A stretch of DNA of 64,000 nucleotides from an uncultured Prevotella sp. (GCA_945875635.1 CAMCLD010000005.1:47881-111880), one strand, 5' to 3'; shown: positions 43,174 to 54,473, counted from the stretch's first letter. Notes: generated from the sequence alone by a model not told the origin. Numbers and translations are program-made.

Positions 43174-44166
43174 TTACTCTTTGTCCAACTTGTATTTTGA
43201 AATATCAGTTCCAAACGTAAGATTCAGACTCTCGAGCAAATCATCAAGCTCTGAAAGCGATTTCTTTCCAAAGTTGCGGAATTTAAGAAGATCCGTCTTG
43301 TTGAACTGCACTAAATCTCCAAGTGTCTCGACATCTGCTGCCTTGAGACAATTGAGAGCGCGAACGCTAAGATTCATGTCTATAAGACGAGTCTTAAGAA
43401 GCTGACGCATATGCAATACCTCTTCGTCGAACTCCTGATTGCCTTCCTGTTCCGGTGTCTCAAGGGAAATCTTCTCATCAGAGAAAAGCATAAAGTGATA
43501 TATCAATATCTTGGCAGCTTCCTTCAAAGCATCCTTTGGATGTATGGAACCGTCAGTTGTAACCTCAAGAACAAGTTTGTCATAGTCTGTCTTCTGTTCT
43601 ACACGATAAGGCTCAACTGAATATTTTACATTGCGTATAGGGGTGTAGATTGAATCGATTGGAAGAACATTGACATCTGTACAGAATTGACGGTTCTCAT
43701 CAGAAGGGACATATCCACGACCTTTATTGATTGTAAGGTCAATCTGCATAGATGCCTTTGAATCTAAATGACAAATCACCAAATCAGGGTTTAACACTTC
43801 AAATCCAGTCAGATACTTACCGATATCTCCGGCTTTGAATTCTGTTGAATTCTCGACGGTGATACAAACTTTCTCGTTCTCGAATTCTTCTACTACTTGC
43901 TTGAATCGAACTTGCTTGAGGTTCAAAATAATGCTTGTGACATCCTCTTTCACTCCGGCTACAGAGGAAAACTCATGCTCTACACCTGATATCTTGATGG
44001 TGTTGATTGCATAGCCCTCAAGCGAAGAAAGAAGAATGCGGCGCAAGGCATTACCAATGGTAACACCAAAACCAGGCTCCAAAGGACGGAACTCAAACTT
44101 TCCGAACTTGTCGTTAGCCTCCAGCATTACAACTTTATCGGGTTTTTGAAATGCTAATATCGCCAT
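43174..44166 (-). CDS. rpoA: RNA polymerase alpha subunit
   Basis: 330 residues. N-terminal assembly domain includes [20 protein letters not shown]. The C-terminal domain contains [20 protein letters not shown] and [19 protein letters not shown], with the helix-hairpin-helix that contacts upstream promoter DNA. It follows rpsD, the standard alpha-operon order, and precedes rplQ. Confidence 0.98.
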   Translation of the reverse strand: MAILAFQKPDKVVMLEANDKFGKFEFRPLEPGFGVTIGNALRRILLSSLEGYAINTIKISGVEHEFSSVAGVKEDVTSIILNLKQVRFKQVVEEFENEKVCITVENSTEFKAGDIGKYLTGFEVLNPDLVICHLDSKASMQIDLTINKGRGYVPSDENRQFCTDVNVLPIDSIYTPIRNVKYSVEPYRVEQKTDYDKLVLEVTTDGSIHPKDALKEAAKILIYHFMLFSDEKISLETPEQEGNQEFDEEVLHMRQLLKTRLIDMNLSVRALNCLKAADVETLGDLVQFNKTDLLKFRNFGKKSLSELDDLLESLNLTFGTDISKYKLDKE

Positions 44167-44181
44167 TAACTTAATGATTTA

Positions 44182-44787
44182 TTATTTAGAGTACAACTCA
44201 ACGATTAACTGCTCCTTAATGTTCTCAGGAATATCTGCACGCTCAGGCTTGTGCAGGAACTTGCCACTCTTTGTAGCGTCATCCCATTCAACCCAAGGAT
44301 ACTTGCTGTGATTGAATCCAGCTAAAGCGTTATCGATAACCTCAAGGGACTTTGACTTCTCACGTACTCCGACAACCTGACCTGGCTTTACAGAATAAGA
44401 TGGTATATTCACTACCTTACCATCAACAAGAATGTGCTTGTGACCAACCAACTGACGTGCTGCTGCGCGGGTTGGTGCGATGCCAAGACGGAATACTACA
44501 TTGTCAAGACGTGACTCCAAATACTGCAAAAGAACCTCACCGGTAATACCATCGGCTTTGGCTGCCTTTTCAAAAAGGATGCGGAACTGACGCTCAAGAA
44601 CGCCATAAGTATATTTGGCTTTCTGCTTCTCTGCCAACATGACTCCGTACTCAGAGCTCTTTCTGCGACGGTTGTTGCCATGCTGTCCAGGAGGGAAGTT
44701 CCTCTTGGACAAAACTTTGTCAGCGCCGTAGATGGCTTCACCAAAACGGCGTGCAATTTTTGATTTCGGACCTATATATCTTGCCAT
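44182..44787 (-). CDS. rpsD: Small ribosomal protein S4 (uS4)
   Basis: 201 residues, start [21 protein letters not shown]4 domain with [20 protein letters not shown] and [20 protein letters not shown]. No zinc-binding cysteines near the N-terminus (C-minus form). S4 nucleates 30S assembly and usually represses the alpha operon. Confidence 0.98.
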   Translation of the reverse strand: MARYIGPKSKIARRFGEAIYGADKVLSKRNFPPGQHGNNRRRKSSEYGVMLAEKQKAKYTYGVLERQFRILFEKAAKADGITGEVLLQYLESRLDNVVFRLGIAPTRAAARQLVGHKHILVDGKVVNIPSYSVKPGQVVGVREKSKSLEVIDNALAGFNHSKYPWVEWDDATKSGKFLHKPERADIPENIKEQLIVELYSK

Positions 44788-44828
44788 AATTGTAAAATTC
44801 TATTTTATGAATGATAATAATATCAATA

Positions 44829-45218
44829 TTATACTCTACGACGCTTTGGAGGGCGGCAACCATTATGTGGAAGTGGTGTTACGTCTATAATCTCAGTAAC
44901 CTCAATACCTGCTCCATGGATAGCGCGGATAGCGCTCTCACGTCCATTACCCGGACCTTTGACGAATGCCCTTACTTTACGAAGTCCAAGGTCATATGCG
45001 ACCTTTGCGCAATCCTCAGCTGCCATCTGAGCAGCGTATGGGGTATTCTTCTTTGAGCCACGGAAACCCATCTTACCAGCTGATGACCATGAAATAACCT
45101 GACCTTCGCTGTTAGCCAAAGAAACTATAATATTGTTAAATGAACTATGTACATGGAGCTGTCCTAATGCGTCAACACGTACATTTCTTTTCTTAGATGT
45201 TGCTGTCTTTTTTGCCAT
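44829..45218 (-). CDS. rpsK: Small ribosomal protein S11 (uS11)
   Basis: 129 residues with [40 protein letters not shown] and the C-terminal [18 protein letters not shown], the family hallmark. Confidence 0.98.
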   Translation of the reverse strand: MAKKTATSKKRNVRVDALGQLHVHSSFNNIIVSLANSEGQVISWSSAGKMGFRGSKKNTPYAAQMAAEDCAKVAYDLGLRKVRAFVKGPGNGRESAIRAIHGAGIEVTEIIDVTPLPHNGCRPPKRRRV

Positions 45219-45238
45219 AATTAAATTCCTCCTAAGAA

Positions 45239-45619
45239 TTACTTAGTAGCTTTCTTCTTGTTAGCAACAGTCTTCTTCTTACCCTTACGTGTGCGGGCAT
45301 TGTTCTTTGTACTCTGACCACGAACTGGAAGACCATTACGATGTCTAACACCACGATAGCAACCTATATCCATAAGGCGCTTGATATTCATTTGGATCTC
45401 TGAACGGAGATCACCTTCTACCTTGAATTCAGCGCCGATTATCTCACGGATTTTACCTGCCTGGTCATCAGACCATTCGCAGACTTTAAGGTCGCGGCTC
45501 ACGCCGGCCTTATCCAAAATCTTTGCTGAACTACTTCGACCTATTCCATAAATATAGGTCAATGCGATTTCGCCACGCTTGTTCTGGGGCAAATCTACTC
45601 CAACAATTCTTATTGCCAT
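45239..45619 (-). CDS. rpsM: Small ribosomal protein S13 (uS13)
   Basis: 126 residues from [20 protein letters not shown]. The open frame extends upstream to 45667 but the added residues are not S13-like. Helix-two-turn-helix [17 protein letters not shown] and the basic tail [20 protein letters not shown] are present. Confidence 0.97.
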   Translation of the reverse strand: MAIRIVGVDLPQNKRGEIALTYIYGIGRSSSAKILDKAGVSRDLKVCEWSDDQAGKIREIIGAEFKVEGDLRSEIQMNIKRLMDIGCYRGVRHRNGLPVRGQSTKNNARTRKGKKKTVANKKKATK

Positions 45620-45715
45620 TGAAAATTTAGATAAAAAATAAATTAAACTTTTGCTAAAAGCGCACAAAGATAAGCATAATTTCTCACACTTGTATCTTTT
45701 TACGTTAATTTAACA

Positions 45716-45832
45716 TTAGCCCTGACGCATTTTGTACTTAGGGTTCTTCTTGTTAATAACAAACAAACGACCTTTTCTACGTACTATCTTGCAATCAGGT
45801 GTACGTCTTTTTAAAGATGTTCTCGTCTTCAT
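45716..45832 (-). CDS. rpmJ: Large ribosomal protein L36 (bL36)
   Basis: 38 residues, missed by most ORF cut-offs: [20 protein letters not shown] and [18 protein letters not shown]. Only one Cys remains of the zinc-binding CCCH set, so it is the zinc-free (C-minus) type. It lies between infA and rpsM as usual. Confidence 0.95.
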   Translation of the reverse strand: MKTRTSLKRRTPDCKIVRRKGRLFVINKKNPKYKMRQG

Positions 45833-45853
45833 AATTATGAATTATATTAGAAT

Positions 45854-46072
45854 TTACTTGTATCGGAAAACAATTCTTCCTTGTGTCAAATCGTATGGAC
45901 TCATCTCAACTTTAACCTTGTCACCAGGTAGAATCTTAATAAAATGCATGCGCATCTTTCCTGAGATATGAGCTGTAATATCTACACCATTCTCAAGTTC
46001 TACCCTATACTTGGCATTGGAGAGTGACTCCATTATTGTGCCATCTTGCTCTATAGCTGCTTGCTTTGCCAT
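45854..46072 (-). CDS. infA: Translation initiation factor IF-1
   Basis: 72 residues, single OB fold: [53 protein letters not shown]. Binds the 30S A site during initiation. Lies between map and rpmJ. Confidence 0.97.
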   Translation of the reverse strand: MAKQAAIEQDGTIMESLSNAKYRVELENGVDITAHISGKMRMHFIKILPGDKVKVEMSPYDLTQGRIVFRYK

Positions 46073-46087
46073 ATTTGTAACGTTGCT

Positions 46088-46873
46088 CTATAATTTTTCT
46101 AATTCGTCGAAAGAAGATAAAATATCTACTCTGTCATTATGTATTGCTATGGTATGTTCGAAATGTGCTGCCGGTTTCCTGTCAAGTGTCATTATTGACC
46201 ATTTGTCGGGCAACAAACCAATTTCACGTTTGCCAAGGGTAATCATAGGTTCTATGGCTATGCATAAACCATTCCTGATTTTCAATCCAGTGCCTTCTGA
46301 ACCATAATTAGGTACAGGTGGGTCTTCGTGCATTTGCCGTCCTATACCATGACCAGTAAGTTCTCGGACGACACCATAACCATTACTTTCGCATATTGAC
46401 TGAATGGCATGGCTAATGTCTCCAATCCTATTACCTGGCAATGCCTTGGAGATGCCTTCATATAATGATTGTTTCGTTATATGTAAAAGTCTTTGGATTT
46501 CTGTTGAGACCTCACCGACTGTGAAGGTATAACAACTATCTCCATTAAATCCGTTTAACAATACTCCACAATCAACAGATATGATGTCCCCATCTTTCAA
46601 TATCATTGTGGCAGATGGTACTCCGTGGACTACGACAGAATTCACAGATGTACATATACTTCCTGGAAAAGGATTACCAAAGGGATTTGGAAAGCCCTTG
46701 AATGTCGGGACTGCACCATGGTCTCTAATGAACGATTCTGCTATCATGTCGAGAGTCAGGGTACTGACACCAGGTTTAATGTGTTTGCCAACCTCAAGCA
46801 ATGTCTTTGACACCAAGAGGTTGGCTTTACGCATTAGTTCTATTTCATCTTCTGTCTTAAGAAAAACTCTCAT
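46088..46873 (-). CDS. map: Methionine aminopeptidase, type I
   Basis: 261 residues. Metal ligands are present in IISVDCGVLLNGFNGDSCYT (two Asp), ELTGHGIGRQMHEDP (His), LCIAIEPMI (Glu) and AAHFEHTIAI (Glu). It removes the N-terminal Met of new proteins. It lies between secY and infA, the normal spc-operon position. Confidence 0.97.
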   Translation of the reverse strand: MRVFLKTEDEIELMRKANLLVSKTLLEVGKHIKPGVSTLTLDMIAESFIRDHGAVPTFKGFPNPFGNPFPGSICTSVNSVVVHGVPSATMILKDGDIISVDCGVLLNGFNGDSCYTFTVGEVSTEIQRLLHITKQSLYEGISKALPGNRIGDISHAIQSICESNGYGVVRELTGHGIGRQMHEDPPVPNYGSEGTGLKIRNGLCIAIEPMITLGKREIGLLPDKWSIMTLDRKPAAHFEHTIAIHNDRVDILSSFDELEKL

Positions 46874-46890
46874 TAATCCATTACAGGCTG

Positions 46891-48228
46891 TTAGTAAGCA
46901 GATACAGCACCACCACGTGTATGGCCGGAGTTAAGAAGTCCATCGTAATGACGCATCATCAGATGTGACTCTATCTGCTGTAACGTGTCAATAACGACAC
47001 CAACCAAAATCAACAAGGAAGTACCTCCGAAGAACTGTGAGAATGCTTGCTGTACATTCAGGAATCCTGCAAGAGCTGGCATAATAGCTATGAAAGCTAT
47101 GAACAGCGAACCAGGAAAAGTAATTCGGGAGATGACGTTGTCAATATAATCAGCTGTAGGCTTACCTGGCTTGATACCAGGAATAAAACCATTGTTACGT
47201 TTCATATCCTCAGCCATCTGAGTTGGATTGAGTGTTATCGCAGTATAGAAATATGTAAAGGCAACAACCAAAATCACATAAACCACATTATACAGCACAC
47301 TTGTGTTATTCAAAAGCTGCTGGAGTATTGGATTGGTGCTGTCGGTTGAGAACTGTACTATTCCCAATGGGATAAACATCAATGCCTGAGCAAAGATGAT
47401 AGGCATCACGTTAGCTGCAAACAACTTTAACGGTATGTACTGGCGTGCACCTCCATACTGTTTGTTGCCGACAAGACGCTTTGCATATTGTACTGGTACT
47501 TTGCGAACACCCTGAACAAGGAGCAAAGATGCGCAGACAACAGCATACAAGATTATAATCTCGGCAATGAACATCACAAGTCCACCGCTGGTAATTGCAG
47601 TAAACCTACTGGATACCTCCTGGAAGAAAGCCTGTGGAAGACGAGCGATGATACCTATCATAATAATGATGGAAATACCATTTCCTATTCCCTTGTCTGT
47701 AATACGCTCACCTAACCATAAGATAAACATGCTACCTGCGGTAAGGATAATGAATGCCGGAATCATAAACTCAGTCCATGTCAAACCAGAAGCCAAGGCT
47801 CCCGGAGTCTGCACCTTGAGGTTTAAAAGATAAGTAGGTGCCTGGAAGACAAGGATGGCGACCGTAAGAATACGTGTGTACCAGCTAATCTTCTTTCTTC
47901 CACTTTCACCCTCACGCTGCATCTTCTGGAAATACGGCACGGCAACAGCCAGCAACTGCATCACAATAGATGCAGAAATGTATGGCATTATTCCCAATGC
48001 GAACATAGAAGCATTGGAAAATGCACCACCAGAGAACATGTCCAATAGCGACATAAGTCCGCCAGCCGTCTGTGACTGTAGTTTTTCCAACATTCCCGGA
48101 TTAATTCCAGGAAGAACGACAAACGAGCCGAAGCGATAAATCGCCACGAACAGGAGAGTTATGAGGATTCGCTGACGCAAATCCTCTATTCTCCAACAGT
48201 TCTTTAGTGTTTCAATAAACTTTTTCAT
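46891..48228 (-). CDS. secY: Protein translocase subunit SecY
   Basis: 445 residues with about ten membrane helices. Recognisable parts are LLFVAIYRFGSFVVLPGINP (helix 1), a plug region with LMSLLDMFSGGAFSNASMFA, and FGGTSLLILVGVVIDTLQQI near the end, the SecY signature. It forms the inner-membrane channel with SecE and SecG. Confidence 0.98.
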   Translation of the reverse strand: MKKFIETLKNCWRIEDLRQRILITLLFVAIYRFGSFVVLPGINPGMLEKLQSQTAGGLMSLLDMFSGGAFSNASMFALGIMPYISASIVMQLLAVAVPYFQKMQREGESGRKKISWYTRILTVAILVFQAPTYLLNLKVQTPGALASGLTWTEFMIPAFIILTAGSMFILWLGERITDKGIGNGISIIIMIGIIARLPQAFFQEVSSRFTAITSGGLVMFIAEIIILYAVVCASLLLVQGVRKVPVQYAKRLVGNKQYGGARQYIPLKLFAANVMPIIFAQALMFIPLGIVQFSTDSTNPILQQLLNNTSVLYNVVYVILVVAFTYFYTAITLNPTQMAEDMKRNNGFIPGIKPGKPTADYIDNVISRITFPGSLFIAFIAIMPALAGFLNVQQAFSQFFGGTSLLILVGVVIDTLQQIESHLMMRHYDGLLNSGHTRGGAVSAY

Positions 48229-48232
48229 CTAA

Positions 48233-48676
48233 TCAGATTATAGTTACGCTTCCTCCTGCTGCCTTGATAGCCTCTTCAGCAGTCTTTGAGAAAGCATTTG
48301 CCTCAACATCTACTTTAGCTGTCAACTCACCTTTACCGAGAATCTTTACGAGAACACGTCCCTTAACCAAGTTATTCTCCTTCAACTCGGCTATGCCTAT
48401 CTTAGTGATTCCCTTGTCTGCAAGAAGCTGCAGAGACGAGAGGTTTACAGGTAAATATTCCTTGTGGTTGATGTTCTTGAATCCGAACTTAGGCACGCGA
48501 CGCTGCAATGGCATCTGACCACCTTCAAATCCAATCTTTCTCTTATAACCGGAGCGTGCCTTTGCACCCTTGTGTCCACGGGTAGAGGTTCCGCCTAATC
48601 CAGAACCAGGACCTCTACCGATACGGCGACGTGAATGTGTTGAGCCGACCTCTGGCTTCAAAGTATGTAATTTCAT
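48233..48676 (-). CDS. rplO: Large ribosomal protein L15 (uL15)
   Basis: 147 residues from MKLHTLKPEVGSTHSRRRIG; an upstream in-frame extension to 48703 is not L15-like. Gly/Arg-rich GRGPGSGLGGTSTRGHKGAK is typical. Ends 4 nt before secY. Confidence 0.97.
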   Translation of the reverse strand: MKLHTLKPEVGSTHSRRRIGRGPGSGLGGTSTRGHKGAKARSGYKRKIGFEGGQMPLQRRVPKFGFKNINHKEYLPVNLSSLQLLADKGITKIGIAELKENNLVKGRVLVKILGKGELTAKVDVEANAFSKTAEEAIKAAGGSVTII

Positions 48677-48695
48677 AATTCTGTCTTGTTTAATA

Positions 48696-48872
48696 TTATT
48701 CAACTACGGTTACTAAATGATGTACCTTGCGTATCATTCCACGGATACTTGGAGTATCTTCTACCTCAACGACCTGAGATATTTTGTGGAGACCAAGTGC
48801 TAACAAAGTACGCTTCTGGTCAGCCTGAGCTCCAATACGACTTTTAATTTGCTTAACTTTAATCTTTGCCAT
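48696..48872 (-). CDS. rpmD: Large ribosomal protein L30 (uL30)
   Basis: 58 residues, too short for many cut-offs: MAKIKVKQIKSRIGAQADQK, LLALGLHKISQVVEVEDTPS, RGMIRKVHHLVTVVE. Located between rpsE and rplO as usual. Confidence 0.96.
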   Translation of the reverse strand: MAKIKVKQIKSRIGAQADQKRTLLALGLHKISQVVEVEDTPSIRGMIRKVHHLVTVVE

Positions 48873-48889
48873 GATTTTACTCCTTAAAA

Positions 48890-49402
48890 TTATCCATTAA
48901 ACACTTTGCTCATACTAACTCCGCGGTCGCCTGCAATTGTGTATGCATCGCGCAACTCTGAAAGGGCAGCAATAGTGGCCTTAACCAGATTGTGTGGGTT
49001 TGAGGAGCCCTTAGATTTTGCTATGACGTCAACGATTCCTGCGCTCTCAAGCACGGCACGCATAGCACCACCTGCCTTAAGTCCTGTACCGGCAGCTGCT
49101 GGTTTCAAAAGCACTTGTGCACCACCAAACCTTACCTCAACCTCGTGAGGAATTGTACCTTTTAGTACTGGAACCTTAACAAGATTCTTCTTCGCTGAGT
49201 CTGTACCCTTCTGTATTGCAGCGGTTACTTCACCAGCCTTACCAAGTCCCCATCCGATTACGCCTTTGCCGTCACCAACAACAACGATGGCAGCGAAAGT
49301 AAAGGTACGTCCACCTTTTGTTACCTTTGTGACACGGTTAATGGCTACCAAACGATCCTTTAACTCTACGTCACTATTAACTCTAACTCTATTCATTGCC
49401 AT
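48890..49402 (-). CDS. rpsE: Small ribosomal protein S5 (uS5)
   Basis: 170 residues. [20 protein letters not shown] and [20 protein letters not shown] form the S5 N-terminal signature; C-terminal domain with [20 protein letters not shown]. Start may be MAM or MNR two codons later. Confidence 0.97.
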   Translation of the reverse strand: MAMNRVRVNSDVELKDRLVAINRVTKVTKGGRTFTFAAIVVVGDGKGVIGWGLGKAGEVTAAIQKGTDSAKKNLVKVPVLKGTIPHEVEVRFGGAQVLLKPAAAGTGLKAGGAMRAVLESAGIVDVIAKSKGSSNPHNLVKATIAALSELRDAYTIAGDRGVSMSKVFNG

Positions 49403-49408
49403 AATTGT

Positions 49409-49753
49409 CTAAAATTTAAGTCCACCACTACGAGCTGCATCGGCGAGCTCCTTAACACGTCCATGATACAAGTAACCATTTCTGTCGAAAACGACAGTCT
49501 CAACACCAGCGGCCTTTGCCTTCTCAGCCAATAACTCTCCAACCTTGTGAGCCTGCTCAATCTTTGGCATTTTCTCAAGTCCGAGTGAAGAAGCTGATGC
49601 TATTGTAGTACCTGTCAAGTCGTTGATAACTTGTGCATAAATCTGCTTATTGCTACGGAAAACGCTCAGGCGAGGACGCTCAGCAGTACCATTAACTCTC
49701 TTGCGTATTCTGAACTTTATTTTAAGTCTTCTTTGTTCTTTCTTAGTAGTCAT
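49409..49753 (-). CDS. rplR: Large ribosomal protein L18 (uL18)
   Basis: 114 residues; [20 protein letters not shown] and [20 protein letters not shown], binding 5S rRNA. C-terminal [20 protein letters not shown]. Confidence 0.97.
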   Translation of the reverse strand: MTTKKEQRRLKIKFRIRKRVNGTAERPRLSVFRSNKQIYAQVINDLTGTTIASASSLGLEKMPKIEQAHKVGELLAEKAKAAGVETVVFDRNGYLYHGRVKELADAARSGGLKF

Positions 49754-49771
49754 AATTGTAAAACTTTAAGT

Positions 49772-50338
49772 TTACTTAGCTGATGCTGTCTTACCAGACT
49801 TTCTACGTATAACCTCACCTTTGAACAAGACACCCTTACCTTTGTATGGCTCTGGCTTGCGGAAGGTGCGTATCTTAGCGCAGATTTGTCCAAGGAGCTG
49901 CTTGTCGCATGACTCTATAGTGATAATAGGATTCTGGTTTCTCTCGCTCTTTGTCTCAACCTTAACCTCAGGTGGAAGCTGTATGAAAATCGGGTGAGTA
50001 TATCCCAATGAGAACTCAACCACGTTTCCCTGATTGGAAACACGGTAGCCGACACCTACCAACTCCAAGGTTTTTGAATATCCCTGGCTGACACCTACTA
50101 CCATGTTGTTTATCAATGAACGATACAAGCCATGGAAAGCCTGCTTTTGCTTATAATTGACTGGACTGTTCTCATCAATTACGAATGTAACCTGAGCGTC
50201 CTCGACTGTCATTTTAACTGATGGGTCAACGTATTGTGACAATTCGCCCTTTGGACCCTTTACTGTAACGACATTGTCTTTCTGGCTGATTGTCACGCCA
50301 GAAGGAATACTAATTGGCAATTTACCTATTCTTGACAT
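49772..50338 (-). CDS. rplF: Large ribosomal protein L6 (uL6)
   Basis: 188 residues from MSRIGKLPISIPSGVTISQK; an upstream extension (to 50368) is spurious. C-terminal RKPEPYKGKGVLFKGEVIRR is the family signature. Two related domains. Confidence 0.97.
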   Translation of the reverse strand: MSRIGKLPISIPSGVTISQKDNVVTVKGPKGELSQYVDPSVKMTVEDAQVTFVIDENSPVNYKQKQAFHGLYRSLINNMVVGVSQGYSKTLELVGVGYRVSNQGNVVEFSLGYTHPIFIQLPPEVKVETKSERNQNPIITIESCDKQLLGQICAKIRTFRKPEPYKGKGVLFKGEVIRRKSGKTASAK

Positions 50339-50352
50339 ATAAAATCCTCCAA

Positions 50353-50748
50353 TTAATAAACATAGCAAAGAACCTCGCCACCAATCTTCAGAGCTGTGGC
50401 CTCTTTGTCTGTCATTACACCCTTGGACGTGGAAAGTATTGCTATACCAAGTCCGTTGATAACTCTCGGCATGTCTTTATATCCAGTGTACTTGCGAAGA
50501 CCTGGAGTTGACACGCGCTTCAAACACTTAATAGCGTTTTGCTTAGTAACAGGATTATACTTCAAAGCAACTTTGATAGAACCCTGTGGTCCATCCTCCA
50601 CAAACTTATAGTTAAGGATGTAACCTTTGTCGAAGAGAATCTTTGTGATTTCCTTCTTCAAGTTAGATGCAGGAACTTCGACAACACGGTGGTGTGCCAT
50701 GATTGCGTTCCTGAGTCTTGTCAGATAATCTGCTATTGGATCTGTCAT
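50353..50748 (-). CDS. rpsH: Small ribosomal protein S8 (uS8)
   Basis: 131 residues; MTDPIADYLTRLRNAIMAHH start and C-terminal LGIAILSTSKGVMTDKEATA. Binds 16S helix 21 and in many bacteria represses the spc operon. Confidence 0.97.
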   Translation of the reverse strand: MTDPIADYLTRLRNAIMAHHRVVEVPASNLKKEITKILFDKGYILNYKFVEDGPQGSIKVALKYNPVTKQNAIKCLKRVSTPGLRKYTGYKDMPRVINGLGIAILSTSKGVMTDKEATALKIGGEVLCYVY

Positions 50749-50809
50749 GTTAAATATTGGTTTAATTAATCGGGACTACCCCGACAATATTAAAAAATTG
50801 GTCTATGTT

Positions 50810-51112
50810 TTACCAGCTTGCCTTTTTTACGCCTGGTATAAGTCCAGCTGAAGCCATCTCACGGAACTGGATACGGGAAAGTCCGAACTGGCGCATATAT
50901 CCTTTTGGACGACCTGTTATCTTGCAACGGTTGTGCAAACGAATAGGATTTGCGTTTTTCGGAATAGCCTGCAATTTACGTGCTGCCTCGTATGCTTCGC
51001 TGATGTCACCAGAAGTAGCTACGATTTTTTTAAGAGCGGCACGCTTTTCTGCGTAGCGTGCTACCAATTTTGCGCGTTTTACCTCACGCGCCTTCATTGA
51101 CTCTTTTGCCAT
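50810..51112 (-). CDS. rpsN: Small ribosomal protein S14 (uS14), long zinc-free form
   Basis: 100 residues, close to the 101 of E. coli S14. Contains [20 protein letters not shown] and [20 protein letters not shown]. Lacks the CxxC pairs of the short zinc form. A later ATG (MKAREVKR) is an alternative start. Confidence 0.96.
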   Translation of the reverse strand: MAKESMKAREVKRAKLVARYAEKRAALKKIVATSGDISEAYEAARKLQAIPKNANPIRLHNRCKITGRPKGYMRQFGLSRIQFREMASAGLIPGVKKASW

Positions 51113-51121
51113 GTCTGTAAT

Positions 51122-51670
51122 TTATTTAGCGTTTTTGAAAGGAAGACCAAATGCTTTCAACAAAGCGAAACCCTCTTCGTCGGTTTTTGCCGATGTTACG
51201 AAAGTAATGTTCATTCCTTGAATCTTGTCAATTGCATCGATGTTAATTTCTGGGAATATTATCTGCTCCTGAATGCCAAGAGTGTAATTACCACGTCCAT
51301 CGAACTTTGTCTCAATACCCTTGAAGTCGCGGATACGTGGCAATGCCACTCTCACCAATTTCTCAAGGAACTCGTACATACGCTCACGACGCAATGTCAC
51401 CATAACGCCGATAGGCATTTTCTTACGAAGCTTGAAGTTAGCGATATCCTTACGAGAGTATGTTGCAACAGCCTTCTGACCTGTGATGGCTGAAATCTCG
51501 TTTATTGCAACCTCGATAATCTTCTTGTCTTGTGTGGCATCACCAAGACCCTGGTTTACAACAATCTTCTTCAAGACAGGAATCTGCATTGGTGAAGAAT
51601 AGTTGAATTCCTTCTGCAAAGCAGGAGCGATAGTCTCCTTATATACTTTTTTTAACTGTGCTGTATTCAT
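51122..51670 (-). CDS. rplE: Large ribosomal protein L5 (uL5)
   Basis: 182 residues; [40 protein letters not shown] and the end [20 protein letters not shown]. Binds 5S rRNA. Its ATG overlaps the rplX stop by one base (TAATG), suggesting coupled translation. Confidence 0.97.
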   Translation of the reverse strand: MNTAQLKKVYKETIAPALQKEFNYSSPMQIPVLKKIVVNQGLGDATQDKKIIEVAINEISAITGQKAVATYSRKDIANFKLRKKMPIGVMVTLRRERMYEFLEKLVRVALPRIRDFKGIETKFDGRGNYTLGIQEQIIFPEINIDAIDKIQGMNITFVTSAKTDEEGFALLKAFGLPFKNAK

Positions 51671-51987
51671 TATTTGATAACCTCCCCAGACCTTTTAGAG
51701 ATACGAATGACATTCTTTCCCTCGTGCTTTATTGAGACACGTGTAGGTTTTCCGTCCTTCGGATCGATGAGACTCAAGTTAGACAGGTGAATAGAAGCCT
51801 CTTTCTTTATGATGCCTCCCTGTGGATACTTGGCAGAAGGCTTTGTGCTTTTTGATACGAGGTTGACACCTTCGACAATTGCGCGGCCAGTCTTTACTAG
51901 TACCTTCAGGACCTTACCAGTTTTATTCTTGTCTCTTCCGGCAAGAACATAAACTGTATCATTTTTCCTTATATGTATCTTACTCAT
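51670..51987 (-). CDS. rplX: Large ribosomal protein L24 (uL24)
   Basis: 105 residues from [20 protein letters not shown]; a longer in-frame start at 52035 is not L24-like. KOW motif [19 protein letters not shown]. Overlaps rplE by one base. Confidence 0.96.
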   Translation of the reverse strand: MSKIHIRKNDTVYVLAGRDKNKTGKVLKVLVKTGRAIVEGVNLVSKSTKPSAKYPQGGIIKKEASIHLSNLSLIDPKDGKPTRVSIKHEGKNVIRISKRSGEVIK

Positions 51988-52006
51988 ACTTTCAATATTA
52001 ATTTGA

Positions 52007-52378
52007 TTATAACACTTCAGGTGCCAAAGAAACAATCTTCATTGCGTTCTTTACTGCACGGAGCTCACGTGCAACGGGACCGAAGATGCGGCTTCCACGA
52101 AGCTCTCCTGCATTATTCAACAAGACACAAGCGTTATCGTCGAAACGAATATAAGAACCGTCTGGACGACGTATTTCCTTTTTTGTTCTAACGATGAGAG
52201 CCTTAGAGACTGCGCCTTTCTTCAAATCGCTTGAAGGAATCACATTCTTGACAGCTACTACTATTGTATCTCCGACACTTGCATAGCGGCGACCAGTTCC
52301 GCCAAGTACGCGGATGCACAATGCCTCGCGTGCTCCGCTATTATCACATACGGTTAGTCTTGATTCTGCTTGTATCAT
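52007..52378 (-). CDS. rplN: Large ribosomal protein L14 (uL14)
   Basis: 123 residues; [20 protein letters not shown] start and [20 protein letters not shown] end are the family hallmarks. Confidence 0.98.
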   Translation of the reverse strand: MIQAESRLTVCDNSGAREALCIRVLGGTGRRYASVGDTIVVAVKNVIPSSDLKKGAVSKALIVRTKKEIRRPDGSYIRFDDNACVLLNNAGELRGSRIFGPVARELRAVKNAMKIVSLAPEVL

Positions 52379-52380
52379 AA

Positions 52381-52638
52381 TTACTTAGCTTTTTCAACGA
52401 TTTGTACTAATCTCCATCTTTTTGTCTTTGACAAAGGACGGGTTTCCATGATAAGAACCGTATCACCTACGTTAGCCTCGTTCTTCTCATCATGCGCATG
52501 GTATTTCTTAGTCTTCTGTACGAACTTACCATATATAGGGTGTTTCTCCTTGAACTTGGAAGCAATCACGAGAGTTTTATCCATCTTGTTGCTTATAACG
52601 ACACCCTGTCTAACTTTTCTCAAATTTCTTGTTTCCAT
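52381..52638 (-). CDS. rpsQ: Small ribosomal protein S17 (uS17)
   Basis: 85 residues; [20 protein letters not shown] and [20 protein letters not shown], the S17 signature. Confidence 0.97.
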   Translation of the reverse strand: METRNLRKVRQGVVISNKMDKTLVIASKFKEKHPIYGKFVQKTKKYHAHDEKNEANVGDTVLIMETRPLSKTKRWRLVQIVEKAK

Positions 52639-52649
52639 CTGAACAAATA

Positions 52650-52844
52650 TTATTTATTAAGTTCCCTTGAACGAAGTTCTGTCTTTAAGCGCGCAATGTC
52701 ACGACGGGCGGCCTTAATCTGTGATGGATTCTCAAGTGGAGAAACTGCGTGGTTCATTTTCATTGTGTTATATGCTGCCACTTCGTTCTCAATTCTCTCT
52801 CTCAAGTCCTTGTCGGAGAGCTGTTTGATTTCTGTCATCTTCAT
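52650..52844 (-). CDS. rpmC: Large ribosomal protein L29 (uL29)
   Basis: 64 residues; [20 protein letters not shown] and [20 protein letters not shown]. Lies between rplP and rpsQ. Confidence 0.96.
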   Translation of the reverse strand: MKMTEIKQLSDKDLRERIENEVAAYNTMKMNHAVSPLENPSQIKAARRDIARLKTELRSRELNK

Positions 52845-52847
52845 AGC

Positions 52848-53276
52848 TTAAGCGTTTTTATCGTAATCACGTCTTACAACAAACTTAGTCTTAACTGGCA
52901 GTTTCTGTGCTGCGAGGCGAAGAGCCTCCTTTGCAATCTCGAAACTTACTCCCTCGACTTCAAATAGAATTCTGCCTGGTGTCACTGGTGCAACCCATCC
53001 AGCTGGATCACCTTTACCCTTACCCATACGTACGTCGGCAGGCTTGCGTGTGATTGGTTTATCTGGGAATATCCTAATCCAAACCTGTCCCTCACGATTC
53101 ATACGGCGGTTTACTGCTACACGTGCAGCTTCTATCTGACGGCTGTCAATCCACTTTGCTTCAAGTGTCTTGATACCGAAAGAACCAAAAGCCAGCTGTG
53201 TGCCTCTGTGGGCATTTCCCTTGTTGCCTCTACCATCCTGAGGTCTTCTATATCTTACTCTTTTTGGCTGTAACAT
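52848..53276 (-). CDS. rplP: Large ribosomal protein L16 (uL16)
   Basis: 142 residues; [40 protein letters not shown] and [20 protein letters not shown]. Gln/Arg residues of the peptidyl-transferase-proximal loop are kept. Confidence 0.97.
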   Translation of the reverse strand: MLQPKRVRYRRPQDGRGNKGNAHRGTQLAFGSFGIKTLEAKWIDSRQIEAARVAVNRRMNREGQVWIRIFPDKPITRKPADVRMGKGKGDPAGWVAPVTPGRILFEVEGVSFEIAKEALRLAAQKLPVKTKFVVRRDYDKNA

Positions 53277-53290
53277 GATCGTTTTTTCGT

Positions 53291-54013
53291 TTAACGGTTA
53301 TTGTTTCTCTTGCGATTACCCCTTCCGGAACGACCATTAGGACGGTTGTTGCCTTTCTCCTGTGCGAAATTAGGTGCGAGATCAACTTTGTTGAAGATTT
53401 CTCCGCGGCAAATCCATACCTTTATTCCGAGAAGTCCTACCTTGGTCAATGCCTCTGTCTGACAGTAATCAATATCAGCACGGAAAGTATGCAGAGGAGT
53501 ACGTCCCTCTTTGAACATTTCCTTACGTGCCATCTCAGCTCCATTCAGACGACCTGTAATCTGAATCTTCACACCTTCTGCTCCGGCTCTCATGACGTTT
53601 GCCACTGCCATTTTGATTGCACGGCGATAAGCTATCTTTCCCTCAACCTGACGTGCGATGTTGTTTCCAACGATAGTAGCGTCGAGGTCTGGTTTCTTCA
53701 CCTCGAAGATGTTTATCTGAATGTCTTTCTTATACAGTTTCTTCAGCTCTTCCTTGAGTTTATCTACATCCTGTCCACCTTTTCCTATCACGATACCCGG
53801 ACGAGCGGTGCATATTGTGATTGTGACGAGTTTGAGTGTACGCTCAATAACGATGCGAGAAACGCTTGCTTTGGCAAGACGCTCATTAAGATACTTGCGG
53901 ATTTTCCTATCCTCAACGAGGTTGTCACCGAAGCTCTTGCCACCGAACCAGTTTGATTCCCAACCGCGTATTATTCCAAGACGGTTACTTATAGGATTTA
54001 CTTTCTGTCCCAT
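53291..54013 (-). CDS. rpsC: Small ribosomal protein S3 (uS3)
   Basis: 240 residues; [20 protein letters not shown] start, KH domain [20 protein letters not shown], and [20 protein letters not shown]. The last 20 residues are Asn/Arg/Gly-rich (low complexity). Confidence 0.97.
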   Translation of the reverse strand: MGQKVNPISNRLGIIRGWESNWFGGKSFGDNLVEDRKIRKYLNERLAKASVSRIVIERTLKLVTITICTARPGIVIGKGGQDVDKLKEELKKLYKKDIQINIFEVKKPDLDATIVGNNIARQVEGKIAYRRAIKMAVANVMRAGAEGVKIQITGRLNGAEMARKEMFKEGRTPLHTFRADIDYCQTEALTKVGLLGIKVWICRGEIFNKVDLAPNFAQEKGNNRPNGRSGRGNRKRNNNR

Positions 54014-54022
54014 TGCTTTCTC

Positions 54023-54439
54023 TTATTTATCATCGTTAGTATTATTGTCAGCCTTTGCGTCAACAAAGAGAGTGACATGATTAGAACGCTTGCGGATTCT
54101 GTAACCTCTTCCCTGTGGTGCGGGGCGCATACGTTTCATTGTAACGCCTTCATCGACGAATATCTTGGAGATATAGAGTTCTCCGTCCTCTGCCTTTCGG
54201 TCATTCTTGACCTCCCAGTTAGCTATTGCAGAACGAAGAAGTTTCTCTACATTAGCTGCTGCGGCCTTATTGGAAAATCTCAGGATGCCGAGTGCTCTGT
54301 TTACCTCCATTCCACGAACCATGTCAACTACATAGCGCATTTTGCGTGGTGAAGAGGGGCATCCTTTGAGCTTTGCGAAATACTGGCTTTTCAGAGCCTG
54401 TTTTCTTTCTTCAGCCTTGATATGTTTTCTTGCTCCCAT
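54023..54439 (-). CDS. rplV: Large ribosomal protein L22 (uL22)
   Basis: 138 residues; [20 protein letters not shown] and [20 protein letters not shown], the loop lining the exit tunnel. Short acidic Asn/Asp tail. Confidence 0.97.
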   Translation of the reverse strand: MGARKHIKAEERKQALKSQYFAKLKGCPSSPRKMRYVVDMVRGMEVNRALGILRFSNKAAAANVEKLLRSAIANWEVKNDRKAEDGELYISKIFVDEGVTMKRMRPAPQGRGYRIRKRSNHVTLFVDAKADNNTNDDK

Positions 54440-54473
54440 TATAATTCTTGATTAATTTAATGCTTGTCACCTG